Shown here one piece after another: positions 39,974-48,774 of a stretch of 64,000 nt of DNA. Positions within the stretch are counted from its first letter, which is position 1. Every line of letters starts with the position of its first letter. A program made the translations under genes and the position numbers. Origin of the DNA: Streptomyces fuscichromogenes (GTDB taxonomy: Bacteria; Actinomycetota; Actinomycetes; Streptomycetales; Streptomycetaceae); contig NZ_BMML01000007.1 in assembly GCF_014645815.1 (NCBI RefSeq), positions 62,001-126,000 of the forward strand, in the 5' to 3' direction. The notes beneath the pieces are model-generated. The model did no database searches, was not told the DNA's origin, and saw only the letters and a list, made by a program, of their open reading frames with translations.

Positions 39974-40351
39974 CCTGCCCCGCCCCTTTTCGAGTACCTC
40001 GGTCACCGGACCGGAAGCTTGTGGCCCCGGCCGGCGCGCTCCGGCTCGTGTTGTGATCCAGTGTGCGCCCCCGTTCGGGACGTTCGTCCCGTCCGGGGGC
40101 AGTCTGCCCGCCCTCGGCGCGGAGCACCAGTACGCACGGACCGTCGGCCGGGGGGCGCTCGGAGCACTCGCCGCAATGCGCCCCCGAAGGGTTCGCGCCA
40201 TCGCCCGCCGCCGTTCCCGAAGGGTCCCCAGGGGTGCCTTTGAGCCGCCCAAAGATGCGTTTATGCAGGTGAGAAGCGTGCGGAAGGTGCCTATGATCGA
40301 TGCGTCGGCCGCGTTCGGACGCCGTCGGCGCCGAGCGTAAGGAGTCCCGCC
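39974..40351. other. 378-bp divergent spacer with hairpin
   Basis: No gene is evident. It holds the hairpin at 40068-40099 and, near the right end, AAGGAG before GTG 40352. Short minus- and plus-strand frames here have no domain or start signal. The spacer is slightly less G+C-rich around 40240-40300, where the promoter of the PLP enzyme gene probably lies. Confidence 0.6.
40068..40099. promoter_or_regulatory. Hairpin or operator upstream of the hypothetical gene at 39650-39973
   Basis: Nested symmetry: CCCCCG (40068-40073) pairs with CGGGGG (40094-40099), and CGGGACG (40076-40082) pairs with CGTCCCG (40085-40091) around a TT loop. It could be a repressor site for the divergent pair or a 5' leader hairpin. 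Confidence 0.55.
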
Positions 40352-41476
40352 GTGAGCAGCACCCCGCAGATCCGGACCGGCGCCACCCGTGACGTCGACC
40401 GCAGCGACGCCGCCTATCGCGCCTGGCTCAAAGAGGCCGTCCGCAAGGTCCAGGCGGACGCGAACCGTTCGGCGGACACACATCTGCTGCGCTTCCCGCT
40501 GCCCGAGGCCTGGGGCATCGACCTGTACCTGAAGGACGAGTCGACGCATCCGACCGGCAGCCTCAAGCACCGGCTGGCCCGCTCGCTCTTCCTCTACGGC
40601 CTGTGCAACGGCTGGATCCGGCCGGGCCGCCCGGTGATCGAGGCGTCCAGCGGCTCGACGGCCGTCTCCGAGGCGTACTTCGCCAAGCTCATCGGCGTGC
40701 CCTTCATCGCCGTCATGCCCCGCACCACCAGCGCCGAGAAGTGTCGGCTCATCGAATTCCACGGCGGACAGTGCCATTTCGTCGACGACCCCCGCAAAGT
40801 GTACGAGGAGTCCGCGCGCCTCGCGGTGGAGGCGGGCGGCCACTACATGGACCAGTTCACCTACGCCGAACGGGCCACCGACTGGCGCGGCAACAACAAC
40901 ATCGCCGAATCCATCTTCCGCCAGCTGGAGTCGGAGCGGTACCCGGAGCCGGCCTGGATCGTGGCCACGGCGGGTACGGGCGGTACGTCCGCGACACTCG
41001 CGCGCTATGTCCACTACACCCAGCGGGACACCCGGATCTGTGTCGCCGACCCCGAGAACTCCTGTTTCTTCGAGGGCTGGACCACCGGCGATCCGGACGT
41101 CACCCGCGACTGCGGTTCCCGGATCGAGGGCATCGGACGGCCGAGGATGGAGCCGAGCTTCGTGCCCGGGGCCATCGACCGCATGATGAAGGTCCCGGAC
41201 GCGGCGAGCGTGGCCGCGGTGCGGGCGCTGGAGCGGGTGATCGGGCGGAAGGCCGGAGGGTCGACCGGGACGGGGTTGTGGAGCGCGCTGAAGATCATCG
41301 CCGAGATGGTGGCCGAGGGACGTCAGGGGAGTGTGGTGACCCTGCTGTGCGACCCGGGCGACCGCTACCTCGACAAGTACTACTCGGACCGGTGGCTCGC
41401 CGGGCAGGGCCTGGACATCACGCCGTACACGGCGGCGATCGACTCGCTGCTGGAGACGGGAGTCTGGCCCGGCTGA
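40352..41476 (+). CDS. PLP-dependent cysteine synthase family protein (Cds1-like)
   Basis: A 374-residue fold-type II PLP enzyme. The PLP lysine is K72 in HPTGSLKHRLA; the substrate-loop serine-threonine motif is EASSGSTAVSEA, and the phosphate loop is ATAGTGGTSATLARY. The family includes mycobacterial Cds1, an L-cysteine desulfhydrase, and relatives of cysteine synthase. GTG 40352 has AAGGAG upstream. Its stop is only 4 bp from the stop of the convergent SRPBCC gene. Confidence 0.87.
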   Translation: MSSTPQIRTGATRDVDRSDAAYRAWLKEAVRKVQADANRSADTHLLRFPLPEAWGIDLYLKDESTHPTGSLKHRLARSLFLYGLCNGWIRPGRPVIEASSGSTAVSEAYFAKLIGVPFIAVMPRTTSAEKCRLIEFHGGQCHFVDDPRKVYEESARLAVEAGGHYMDQFTYAERATDWRGNNNIAESIFRQLESERYPEPAWIVATAGTGGTSATLARYVHYTQRDTRICVADPENSCFFEGWTTGDPDVTRDCGSRIEGIGRPRMEPSFVPGAIDRMMKVPDAASVAAVRALERVIGRKAGGSTGTGLWSALKIIAEMVAEGRQGSVVTLLCDPGDRYLDKYYSDRWLAGQGLDITPYTAAIDSLLETGVWPG

Positions 41477-41480
41477 GCCG

Positions 41481-41951
41481 TTACCGCGACAGCCGCCGGT
41501 CCAGTTCGGTGACCGCGCCCCGGAAGGCCCGGCCCAGCCCCGAACGGGCCGCCCTGACCGCGAGACGGAACGGTGCCGTGCCGTCCACGGCGAAGGTCCA
41601 CTGCACCCGGGTGCCGCTGCCGGACGGTACGAGCCGCCACTCCTCGGCGATGGCGTGCGCGCCGGGCGCGTTGGTCAGGTCCACCCGGTAGGCGTACACC
41701 TCGGCCTCCTTGGCCGCGATGATCGTCTCCCGGAACCGCCCGCCGCCCTTGAGCCGGACGTCGCGCCCGGCCCCGTCGTCGACGGACTCGGCGTGGGTCA
41801 CCGCGGCGAACCACTCCGCCCAGCCGGGCACGTCGTCGTTGAGCGCGTGGAAGACCCGCCCGGGTGGCGCGGACATCTCCCGCGCGAAGACCAGACGTAC
41901 GGGCGCGGTCTCGACGAAGTCGAGCCCCACGGGGCGCAGACGGCGCGTCAT
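41481..41951 (-). CDS. SRPBCC family protein (polyketide cyclase/START-like)
   Basis: A 156-residue protein with the Bet v1-like lipid-binding fold: AREMSAPPGRVFHALNDDVPGWAEWFAAVTHAE at the start, a central sheet, and VTELDRRLSR as the C-terminal helix. Members bind hydrophobic ligands; the ligand is unknown. The stop codon is TAA, uncommon here. A small palindrome CTGAC-GATCT-GTCAG lies 53 bp upstream at 42004-42018. Confidence 0.82.
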   Translation of the reverse strand: MTRRLRPVGLDFVETAPVRLVFAREMSAPPGRVFHALNDDVPGWAEWFAAVTHAESVDDGAGRDVRLKGGGRFRETIIAAKEAEVYAYRVDLTNAPGAHAIAEEWRLVPSGSGTRVQWTFAVDGTAPFRLAVRAARSGLGRAFRGAVTELDRRLSR

Positions 41952-42003
41952 GGACGAGAACCCCCTTGGCCGATGAGGCCGTTGACCGGCTCGGCCACGA
42001 TAA

Positions 42004-42018
42004 CTGACGATCTGTCAG
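42004..42018. promoter_or_regulatory. Small palindrome upstream of the SRPBCC gene
   Basis: CTGAC and GTCAG arms are separated by GATCT, in an A+T-richer stretch (AACTGACGATCTGTCAGAT). It lies 53 bp before the SRPBCC start and 22 bp after the stop of the DeoR-type gene, a likely regulator site. Confidence 0.45.
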
Positions 42019-42039
42019 ATGTCTGTACCGCCGACGTGG

Positions 42040-42858
42040 TCAGGCCTCCGCCTCGCCCGCCACCACCAGTCGGCGCAGATGTTCCGAGATCTCCGCACGC
42101 GCCGAGGCCGGCAGGCCCGCGTCCGTCACCAGCGTGTCGACCTGCTCCAGCTTGGCGAACGAACTCAGGCCCACGGTCCCCCACTTGGTGTGGTCGGCGA
42201 CCACCACGACCCGCCGGGCCGACTGCACCAGGCGGCGATTGGTCTCCGCCTCCGCGAGGTTCGGCGTGGAGAGGCCGGCCTCGACCGATATGCCGTGCAC
42301 ACCGAGGAAGAGCAGGTCGAAGTGGAGCGCCGCGATCGCCTGGTCGGCCACCGGGCCCACCAGGGAGTCGGACGGGGTGCGCACCCCGCCGGTCAGCACC
42401 ACCGTCGCCGCGCCCGGGCGCTGCCCGGAGACGCGCTGCGCCGCGTGGAAGACGTCCGCGACCCGCACCGAGTTCGTCACCACGGTCAGGTCGGGGACCT
42501 CCAGGAGGTGATGGGCCAGCGCGTACGTCGTCGTACCGCCGGACAGCGCGATCGCCGTACCAGGCACCACCAGTTCGGCGGCGGTCCGGGCGATGTCCTC
42601 CTTGGCGGTCAGCTCCAGCCCCGACTTGGCCTCGAAACCCGGTTCGTGCGTGCTGGCCTCGACCACCGGCACCGCGCCGCCGTGCACCTTCTCCAGCACG
42701 CCCTGCCGGGCCAGCGCGTCCAGGTCCCGGCGCACGGTCATGTCCGACACGCCCAGCTTGCGCGTCAGCTCGTTGACCCGTACACCGCCCCGGCGCCGGA
42801 CCTCGTCCAGGATCAGGGCGCGGCGCTGCTCCGCGAGGAGGTTCTGGTTCTCGCTCAC
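42040..42858 (-). CDS. DeoR/GlpR family repressor
   Basis: A 272-residue repressor. The helix-turn-helix is GGVRVNELTRKLGVSDMTVRRDLDALARQGVLEKVHGGAV, and the effector domain includes ALSGGTTTYALAHHL, VVTNSVRVADVF and VADHTKWG. It differs clearly from the AgaR-like protein at 30709. GTG 42858 has GGAG 5 nt upstream. No sugar genes adjoin it, so its target is probably elsewhere or is itself. Confidence 0.9.
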   Translation of the reverse strand: MSENQNLLAEQRRALILDEVRRRGGVRVNELTRKLGVSDMTVRRDLDALARQGVLEKVHGGAVPVVEASTHEPGFEAKSGLELTAKEDIARTAAELVVPGTAIALSGGTTTYALAHHLLEVPDLTVVTNSVRVADVFHAAQRVSGQRPGAATVVLTGGVRTPSDSLVGPVADQAIAALHFDLLFLGVHGISVEAGLSTPNLAEAETNRRLVQSARRVVVVADHTKWGTVGLSSFAKLEQVDTLVTDAGLPASARAEISEHLRRLVVAGEAEA

Positions 42859-43050
42859 GTACGCTCCGGTCCTCTCGCCTCAAACCGTCCGACACGCCCT
42901 GCGTACCGGTTCCGACCAGGACATTCCGTCGGGCTCCGGTGCGCGGGCGCCCCATCCTTTCACGGGACCACACAGGTTGCGCCACTGCCTGTGTCGGTGC
43001 ACACATGTCATTCGGTCATCACGTGTCGCGCCGGATGTCACACACAACGC

Positions 43051-43092
43051 GCCGATTCCGTGACGAGTGGTGTGCGTCACACCGGAATCGGC
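43051..43092. promoter_or_regulatory. Long bulged hairpin in the DeoR/membrane-hydrolase spacer
   Basis: Ten perfect pairs (GCCGATTCCG at 43051-43060 with CGGAATCGGC at 43083-43092) continue as five more (TGACG with CGTCA) after a 3-nt bulge, closed by a 9-nt loop. It lies 60 bp before GTG 43152. In the transcript of the hydrolase gene it would be a stable 5' leader structure; as DNA it could be an operator. Confidence 0.65.
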
Positions 43093-43151
43093 CATCCTGA
43101 AAACCGCACGGACACAGACCATCGGCGCGGCACGGGGGAAGTGCGAGAAGA

Positions 43152-45554
43152 GTGGAACGCGCGCAGGAACGCACCGCCGTCGGCCCCGCCGAGCGGCCGA
43201 CGGCGGCGGACACCGCTTCGGCCGACCGGCCCGGGACCGCGAACACCGGTTCCGTCGACCGGACCTCGACCGCGAAGGCCCATGCCGCGGAGCGGTCCGG
43301 GGCCCTGGAGATCGACCTGGAGCTCCTGGTGCACGGCGTCGGCGGCACCACGCCCGAGAAGATGCTCGACGATCCGCGCACCGTGCGGATCACCGGTGAC
43401 GACACCGCCGCCGTCTTCCGGCGGGCCGAGGACGTCGACGCCGAGTCCCGGCCCGGCGACTACCGCGACCGGCCGGTGCCCGAGGCCTACGTCTGGTGCA
43501 ACCTCACCTCCGGCAACGCCTCCCGGGCGCTGTGGCTGCTGCTTCTGCCGTTCATGGTGGTCAACCTCGCCCACTGGATGCGCCCCGCCGCCCAGGACCG
43601 GCCGCGTACCGTGCGCTGCTACGGCCTGCTGGTCCGGCTCGCCGGGCTCACCCTCACGGTGCTGCTGGTCGCCGCCGCCTGCGAGGTCGCCCTGGACCTC
43701 GCCGCCTGGCAGTGCGCGGGCGTCACCGCCTGCGCCGGCCGGCACTCCTGGCTCGGTCTCCTGTCACCTGCCGACGGCGGGTGGTGGAGCGCACCCGGAC
43801 GCCGGCTCGCGCTGGCCGCCCTGGTGCCCACCGCACTGACCGCCCTGCTCTGGTACCTCTCGCACCGCACCTGGAGCGCCTACGAGTCCACCCGGCCCCT
43901 GGTCCACGATCCCGAGCCCGGCCACACCTCCCTCGGCAGCCCCGGCTTCTGGTACGGGCGCCGGCTGGTCGCCCGGCTGCGCGCCGCCCACACCGCGGCG
44001 GGCCTGCTCACCGTCGCCGCCGCGGTCCTGGCACCGGCGGCCGCCTTCGACCGCAGGCGCGGCGGACCCGCCGCACTGGACACGGCCGGGTGGCTGCTGA
44101 CCGGTGCGCTGGTCGCCGGGGTCCTCGCCGTGGTGTGGGTGGTCTGCCGCCGGGGCCGCAGCGAGAACCACCTCGACCAGGAACTCGACCGGCGTCTCGT
44201 ACGACGCCTGCCGCTCGCTGCGCTGGCCCTGCTGCTGCTCGTGACGGTGGACGCCGGCTGGTCCCGCCCGGGGTGGCACTCCGTCGGGCGGCTCGCGGGG
44301 GACACCACCTTCGGCGGCCTGGTGCTGTCCCAGGGCGTGCTGGTGATCGTCCTCGCGGCCGTCGCCCACGACCTGCACCGCCGGACGCCAGACGCGCGGG
44401 CCGCGATGCGCGGCCTGGGCGGGCCCGCGGTCGCGCTGCTCGGCTGCGCGCTGGGCGGCGTGATCTCCGGCGGGGTCGCCCAGCGGGTCTCCGACTGGCT
44501 GGACGGCACCGGCACCTCCATCGCCGGGCCTCCGGTCCTGCTGACCTGGCAGGCGTCGGTGATCCCGCCGGTCCTCGGCGTGCTGCTCACCGCGGTCGCC
44601 TGGCTGTCCTGGCGCACCTCGCGGCTCAGCCGCGCGGAACGCACCGCCGTCGCCCTCGGTCGCCCCGGGGAGCCGGAGGACGCGGCCCGCAGCCGTCGTA
44701 TCGCCCGGGTCCGGGCGATGGCCGTCCTCACCGACCGGACGCCGCTCGTGGTCACCGTGCTGTGCGCCGCCACGCTGGTACTGGGCGCCGGGGCACTGGC
44801 GGGCGCGCTGGCCACCGGAAAGACCCCGGACGCGGCGGCAGGCCCGGCCCACACCCTGGCGCACGGCGCGGCCCAGAGCTCACAGGCGCTCGGCTCCTGG
44901 CTGGTCGGACTCGGCTTCATACTGTTCGTCACCTGGGGCCGGCGCGCCTACAAGGACCCCTCGGCACGGCGCACCATCGGCATCCTCTGGGACGTCGGCA
45001 CCTTCTGGCCGCGCGCCGCCCACCCCTTCGCCCCGCCCTGCTACGCCGAGCGCGCGGTCCCCGACCTGACCTGGCGGATGGACACCTGGACCCGCCGCAC
45101 CGGCGGCCGATTGGTCCTCTCCGGCCACTCCCAGGGCAGCGTCCTCGCGGCCGCGGCGGCCTGGCAGCTGACCCCGGCGGTCCGCCGACGGGTCGCCCTG
45201 CTGACCTACGGCTCCCCGCTGGAGCGGCTGTACGGCCGCTGGTTCCCGGCCCACTTCGGGCCGGCCGAACTCGGCTCCCTGCACCGCGAGGTCGCCTGCT
45301 GGCGCAACCTCTACCGGCTCACCGACCCCATCGGCGGCCCCGTACGGATCTCCGACGGCGACGGCCCGGCGGTCGACCACCCGCCCCTCAAGGACCCGCT
45401 CGCCTACGGGCGCACCCCGGGACACCCGCTCCCCGCGCCGATCCTGGGCCACTCCGACTACCAGGCGGACCCGGTCCTCGCCGCGGAACGGGAGCGGCTG
45501 CTGGCCCGGCTGCGCCCGGAACTGCCCGGGCAGCGACCGCAACCGGGCGGCTGA
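43152..45554 (+). CDS. Large integral membrane protein with split alpha/beta-hydrolase
   Basis: An 800-residue protein. After a polar N-terminus comes ELLVHGVGGTTPEKML (about 57-72), the HG oxyanion-type strand of an alpha/beta-hydrolase. About 500 residues with eight or more membrane helices follow, then a soluble C-terminal part with the nucleophile elbow LSGHSQGS (S660). Likely Asp and His are in RLTDPIGGPV (D725) and GHSDY (H767). The start of the hydrolase fold and its active site are thus separated by the membrane domain. Substrate unknown. It ends exactly where the convergent AAA+ gene ends. Confidence 0.8.
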   Translation: MERAQERTAVGPAERPTAADTASADRPGTANTGSVDRTSTAKAHAAERSGALEIDLELLVHGVGGTTPEKMLDDPRTVRITGDDTAAVFRRAEDVDAESRPGDYRDRPVPEAYVWCNLTSGNASRALWLLLLPFMVVNLAHWMRPAAQDRPRTVRCYGLLVRLAGLTLTVLLVAAACEVALDLAAWQCAGVTACAGRHSWLGLLSPADGGWWSAPGRRLALAALVPTALTALLWYLSHRTWSAYESTRPLVHDPEPGHTSLGSPGFWYGRRLVARLRAAHTAAGLLTVAAAVLAPAAAFDRRRGGPAALDTAGWLLTGALVAGVLAVVWVVCRRGRSENHLDQELDRRLVRRLPLAALALLLLVTVDAGWSRPGWHSVGRLAGDTTFGGLVLSQGVLVIVLAAVAHDLHRRTPDARAAMRGLGGPAVALLGCALGGVISGGVAQRVSDWLDGTGTSIAGPPVLLTWQASVIPPVLGVLLTAVAWLSWRTSRLSRAERTAVALGRPGEPEDAARSRRIARVRAMAVLTDRTPLVVTVLCAATLVLGAGALAGALATGKTPDAAAGPAHTLAHGAAQSSQALGSWLVGLGFILFVTWGRRAYKDPSARRTIGILWDVGTFWPRAAHPFAPPCYAERAVPDLTWRMDTWTRRTGGRLVLSGHSQGSVLAAAAAWQLTPAVRRRVALLTYGSPLERLYGRWFPAHFGPAELGSLHREVACWRNLYRLTDPIGGPVRISDGDGPAVDHPPLKDPLAYGRTPGHPLPAPILGHSDYQADPVLAAERERLLARLRPELPGQRPQPGG

Positions 45555-45560
45555 TCAGCC
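45549..45560. terminator. Palindrome formed by two abutting stop codons
   Basis: The convergent genes end TGA (45552-45554) and, on the other strand, TGA (45557-45555), with no base between; the surrounding GGCTGATCAGCC is a perfect palindrome. It is too short to be a sure terminator, and no other hairpin separates the two genes. Confidence 0.5.
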
Positions 45561-47993
45561 GACTTCGGGGAGGTCCTGCGCGTACAGCAGCGTCAGGTCG
45601 TCGGTGGTCGGGTCGGCGAGCTGGGCGACCCGGCTCGCGTGCCGCTCGACCATGGCCTCGAAGGTCTGCCGGGCGGTACGGCCGTTGCCGAACGCGGGGC
45701 CCTTCGGGAGCACCGTGAAGTACGTCAGCAGCGCCTCGGACGTGCCCGGCGCCAGCCGGTACTCGTGCTCGTCGGCCTGCTGCTCCACGATCCGCAGCAG
45801 CTCGTCCGGGCCGTAGTCGCTGAAGGTGATGGTCCGGGAGAAACGCGACGCCACACCCGGGTTGACCGAAAGGAAGCGCTCCATCTCCTCCGTGTAGCCC
45901 GCCACGATCACCACCACGGCGTCCCGCTGGTCCTCCATCAGCTTCACCAGCGTGTCGATGGCCTCCTTGCCGAAGTCCCGCCCGGCGTCCTCCGGGGACA
46001 GCGCGTACGCCTCGTCGATGAACAGCACCCCGCCGTGCGCCCGCTGGAAGGCCTCCTGGGTCCGGATCGCGGTGGAGCCGATGTGCTCGCCGACCAGGTC
46101 GACCCGGGACACCTCGACCAGATGGCCCTTCTCCAGCACCCCGAGGGAGGCGAGGATCTCGCCGTAGAGCCGGGCGACGGTCGTCTTGCCGGTGCCGGGG
46201 GAGCCCGTGAACACCAGGTGCCGCTTGACCGAGGCGGCCTTCAGACCGGCCTGCTGGCGGCGCCGCCCGACCTCGATCATGTCGGTCAGCGCACGGACCT
46301 CGCGCTTGACGCTGTCCAGGCCGACCAGCGCGTCGAGTTCACCGAGCACGGCCTTGGAGGTGCGGGCCGGCTCCTCGGGCGCGGCCGGGGTGAGCAGCGG
46401 TTCCTGCTCGGTGGAGCGCTGGCCGGGGATCGCGCCCAGCAGACCGGGGGACTGGTACGAGGTCTGAACGGCCGTCTCGTGCGCCGCCGACGGCCGCAGA
46501 CTGCCGCTCTCGTCGCTGGTGCAGTCCTCCACCACTGGGCCGGTGCCCGAACCCGTGTCCGGGCCGGCGTCCGCGAACTCGTAGCCGCCGCGCGCGCACC
46601 GCTCCGTGCGGCACTTGCGCAGCGTCGTACGACAGCCGTCGATCACATGGAAGCCGTAGCCCGCGCTGCCCGTGACCCGGCAGTTCTGGAAGGTGCCGCG
46701 GCCGCCCGCCGACACGTAGAAGCCCGCTTCCGCCGGGGAGTCCACCGTGCAGCGCTCGATGGTGGGGTCCGCGCCCTTGGTCACGATCACGCCGGTCTGG
46801 GTGCCGTCCACCGTGCAGTTGTTGAGGGTGCCGCCGCTGCCGTGGTCGCGGAACCAGGCGCCGGTGGCCGCGTCCCGGATCCGGCAGTCGTCGAGCTGCG
46901 CGGTGGCGCCGTCGCTCACCGACACCGCCGTGTTGCGCACCTGGGAGAGGTCGCTGTCGACGACGTCCGCGCGGGAGCCGCGGTCCAGCACGAACAGGGC
47001 GTCGGGCACGTCGTGCACCCGGCAGGAGTCCAGGACCACGGTGGCGCCGTCGCTGACCCACACCGCCGGATAGTCGCCGGTGCTGTCGAAGATCTCGCAC
47101 TGGTTGGCGTCCACGCGCGTGCCCGGGTCCCACACCGACAGGCCGTTGCGTCCGAACTGACGCACGGTCGTCCGCGTCAGCGTCAGCACCGACCGCGAGC
47201 GCAGGTCGACCGCGTTCTCCGGGATGTCGTGGATACGGCAGTCGGCGAGGGTCAGCACCGCGTCGGTGTCGAGGGTGACCCCGTCGGCGGTGGTGCGGTG
47301 CACTTCGCAGTTGGTGAGGTGCGCCGTCGCCCGCGCGGTGACCTGGACGCCGGATCCGCGCACCTCGTAGATCTCGCAACCCACCGCTTCCAGCGCGGAG
47401 TTCTCCCCGGTCGCCGTCATGCCGGTGCCCGAGGCGTGGTGCACCCGGCAGCGCTCCAGCCGGGGGTGGCCGCCGTCGCGCACCGCCACGCCGGCCTGAC
47501 CGGCGGCCACGACCTCGCACTCCTCGAACACCCCGCCGCCGCCGTCGAGTACGGCGATGCCGATGCCCGCCGGGTTGTCCACGGTGCACCGCCGCACGGT
47601 CGGCCGGGCTCCGCCGCGCACCTCGATACCGACCGCGGACCTGGTGACGATCCGCACGTCCAGCAGTTCGGGAGTGCCCTCCTCGACGAGCAGCGCGGGC
47701 GCGGCCGCGTCCTGGCCCTCGACATGCAGGTCCTGGACGACGGCCGAGGCGCGCACGGTCAGCGGGACCCCGTCCGCGGGGGCGATGCGCACCGAGCCGG
47801 GCGAGCCCTCCGGGCCGCGCAGCGTCACCGCGCGCTGGACGACGAGGTTCTCCCGGTAGGTGCCGGGCGCGACCGTGAGGACGTCGCCGTCGGCGGCGGC
47901 CTCCAGAGCGGCGGCGAGCGAAGCGTACTCACCCGTGCGGCGGCGCCACCTCGATGTGCCGGTGTGCGTCACCTGGACCGTGCCCTGTGCCAT
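45555..47993 (-). CDS. Right-handed parallel beta-helix protein fused to a CbbX-type AAA+ ATPase
   Basis: An 812-residue fusion. Residues about 25-510 are a pectate-lyase-like right-handed beta-helix: about 18-20 rungs of 22-24 residues, with recurring patterns such as VxRCTVDNPAGIGIAV, LERCRVHHASGTGM and IERCTVDSPAEAGFYV. After a linker, the AAA+ domain (about 556-812) resembles CbbX/SpoVK and EccA: Walker A GSPGTGKT (597-604), Walker B VLFIDEA (656-662), and NPGVASRFSRTITF with the arginine finger region. No signal peptide, so it is cytoplasmic. ATG 47993 is used; upstream codons lack support. Confidence 0.87.
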   Translation of the reverse strand: MAQGTVQVTHTGTSRWRRRTGEYASLAAALEAAADGDVLTVAPGTYRENLVVQRAVTLRGPEGSPGSVRIAPADGVPLTVRASAVVQDLHVEGQDAAAPALLVEEGTPELLDVRIVTRSAVGIEVRGGARPTVRRCTVDNPAGIGIAVLDGGGGVFEECEVVAAGQAGVAVRDGGHPRLERCRVHHASGTGMTATGENSALEAVGCEIYEVRGSGVQVTARATAHLTNCEVHRTTADGVTLDTDAVLTLADCRIHDIPENAVDLRSRSVLTLTRTTVRQFGRNGLSVWDPGTRVDANQCEIFDSTGDYPAVWVSDGATVVLDSCRVHDVPDALFVLDRGSRADVVDSDLSQVRNTAVSVSDGATAQLDDCRIRDAATGAWFRDHGSGGTLNNCTVDGTQTGVIVTKGADPTIERCTVDSPAEAGFYVSAGGRGTFQNCRVTGSAGYGFHVIDGCRTTLRKCRTERCARGGYEFADAGPDTGSGTGPVVEDCTSDESGSLRPSAAHETAVQTSYQSPGLLGAIPGQRSTEQEPLLTPAAPEEPARTSKAVLGELDALVGLDSVKREVRALTDMIEVGRRRQQAGLKAASVKRHLVFTGSPGTGKTTVARLYGEILASLGVLEKGHLVEVSRVDLVGEHIGSTAIRTQEAFQRAHGGVLFIDEAYALSPEDAGRDFGKEAIDTLVKLMEDQRDAVVVIVAGYTEEMERFLSVNPGVASRFSRTITFSDYGPDELLRIVEQQADEHEYRLAPGTSEALLTYFTVLPKGPAFGNGRTARQTFEAMVERHASRVAQLADPTTDDLTLLYAQDLPEVG

Positions 47994-48168
47994 GGCGTTG
48001 CCGTGCCCCCACCTCGTCGTACAGATCGCTCGCCGGCCTTCGGGACGCCACCGCGGACGGTGCCGGGCCCCTGTGGTTCGCTCGCGCGCGGGTCGATGCC
48101 GAATACGCTTCGGCCGGTCCACCGTAGCGTGCGCCGAGGTGGTGGGTTGACCAGAGACGGAAAGGCTG

Positions 48169-48774
48169 TCAGCTGCCCGTGCCGGCCTTGCCCCAGTCCG
48201 GGCCCGCCCGGTCCCAGGCCTGGTCCCAACGCGCGTACCTGCGACGGACCATACGCCAGACGATCATCCGTCTGCCGCTCTCGACCAGCCCCACGGTGAG
48301 CAGGGCCGCGCCGAATCCGGCCAGCACGGCGTGGGTCGTCGCGGTCGCGGCGTCCAGCGGGCGGGCCGTTATCAGGCCGTGCCGGTCCGTCCAGACGTCG
48401 AAGTGATCGCCCTTGTGCGGGGATTCGAGGGTCGTCAGGACCGGGCCGTGCTGCCGGGTGCCGTCGGGTGCGGTCCAGTCGGCGACGACGCGGCTGCGGT
48501 TGTCGTGGGTGCTGGTGGCGTCGGGGTCGGGCTCCACCAGGGGGCCGCCCAGCTTGCGCACCACCGTGGCCACGACGATGTGCCGGTCGTGGCGCTGCTG
48601 CCGGACCGACCGCTGCAGGGCGCTCTGGGCGGCGGCGCCGACGAACGAGCCGAGCACCGGCGCGGCCACCACGATCAGCACCAGCGCCGCCAGGGCCACC
48701 CAGGCCTCGGCCAGGTCGGTCGCGCGGCGCAGCGGATTGCGCCGCCAGCGCCACAGGCCGCGGATCGCTCGCAC
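48169..48774 (-). CDS. Rv1733c-like two-helix membrane protein
   Basis: About 201 residues. A basic head RGLWRWRRNPLRRATDLAEAW precedes a first membrane helix (about 22-44), then an extracytoplasmic domain with VVADWTAPDGTRQHGPV and HFDVWTDRHGLITARP, a second helix (about 150-170) and a basic tail ending in WGKAGTGS. This matches the Rv1733c family of actinobacterial membrane proteins. GTG 48774 fits the usual start of relatives; the frame is open to 48858. Confidence 0.8.
   Translation of the reverse strand: MRAIRGLWRWRRNPLRRATDLAEAWVALAALVLIVVAAPVLGSFVGAAAQSALQRSVRQQRHDRHIVVATVVRKLGGPLVEPDPDATSTHDNRSRVVADWTAPDGTRQHGPVLTTLESPHKGDHFDVWTDRHGLITARPLDAATATTHAVLAGFGAALLTVGLVESGRRMIVWRMVRRRYARWDQAWDRAGPDWGKAGTGS

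Noticed and set aside
45639..48299. Plus-strand open frame of 886 codons opposite the beta-helix/AAA+ gene
   Set aside because: It is an antisense shadow of a gene with clear Walker motifs and regular beta-helix rungs; its own translation shows no domain.
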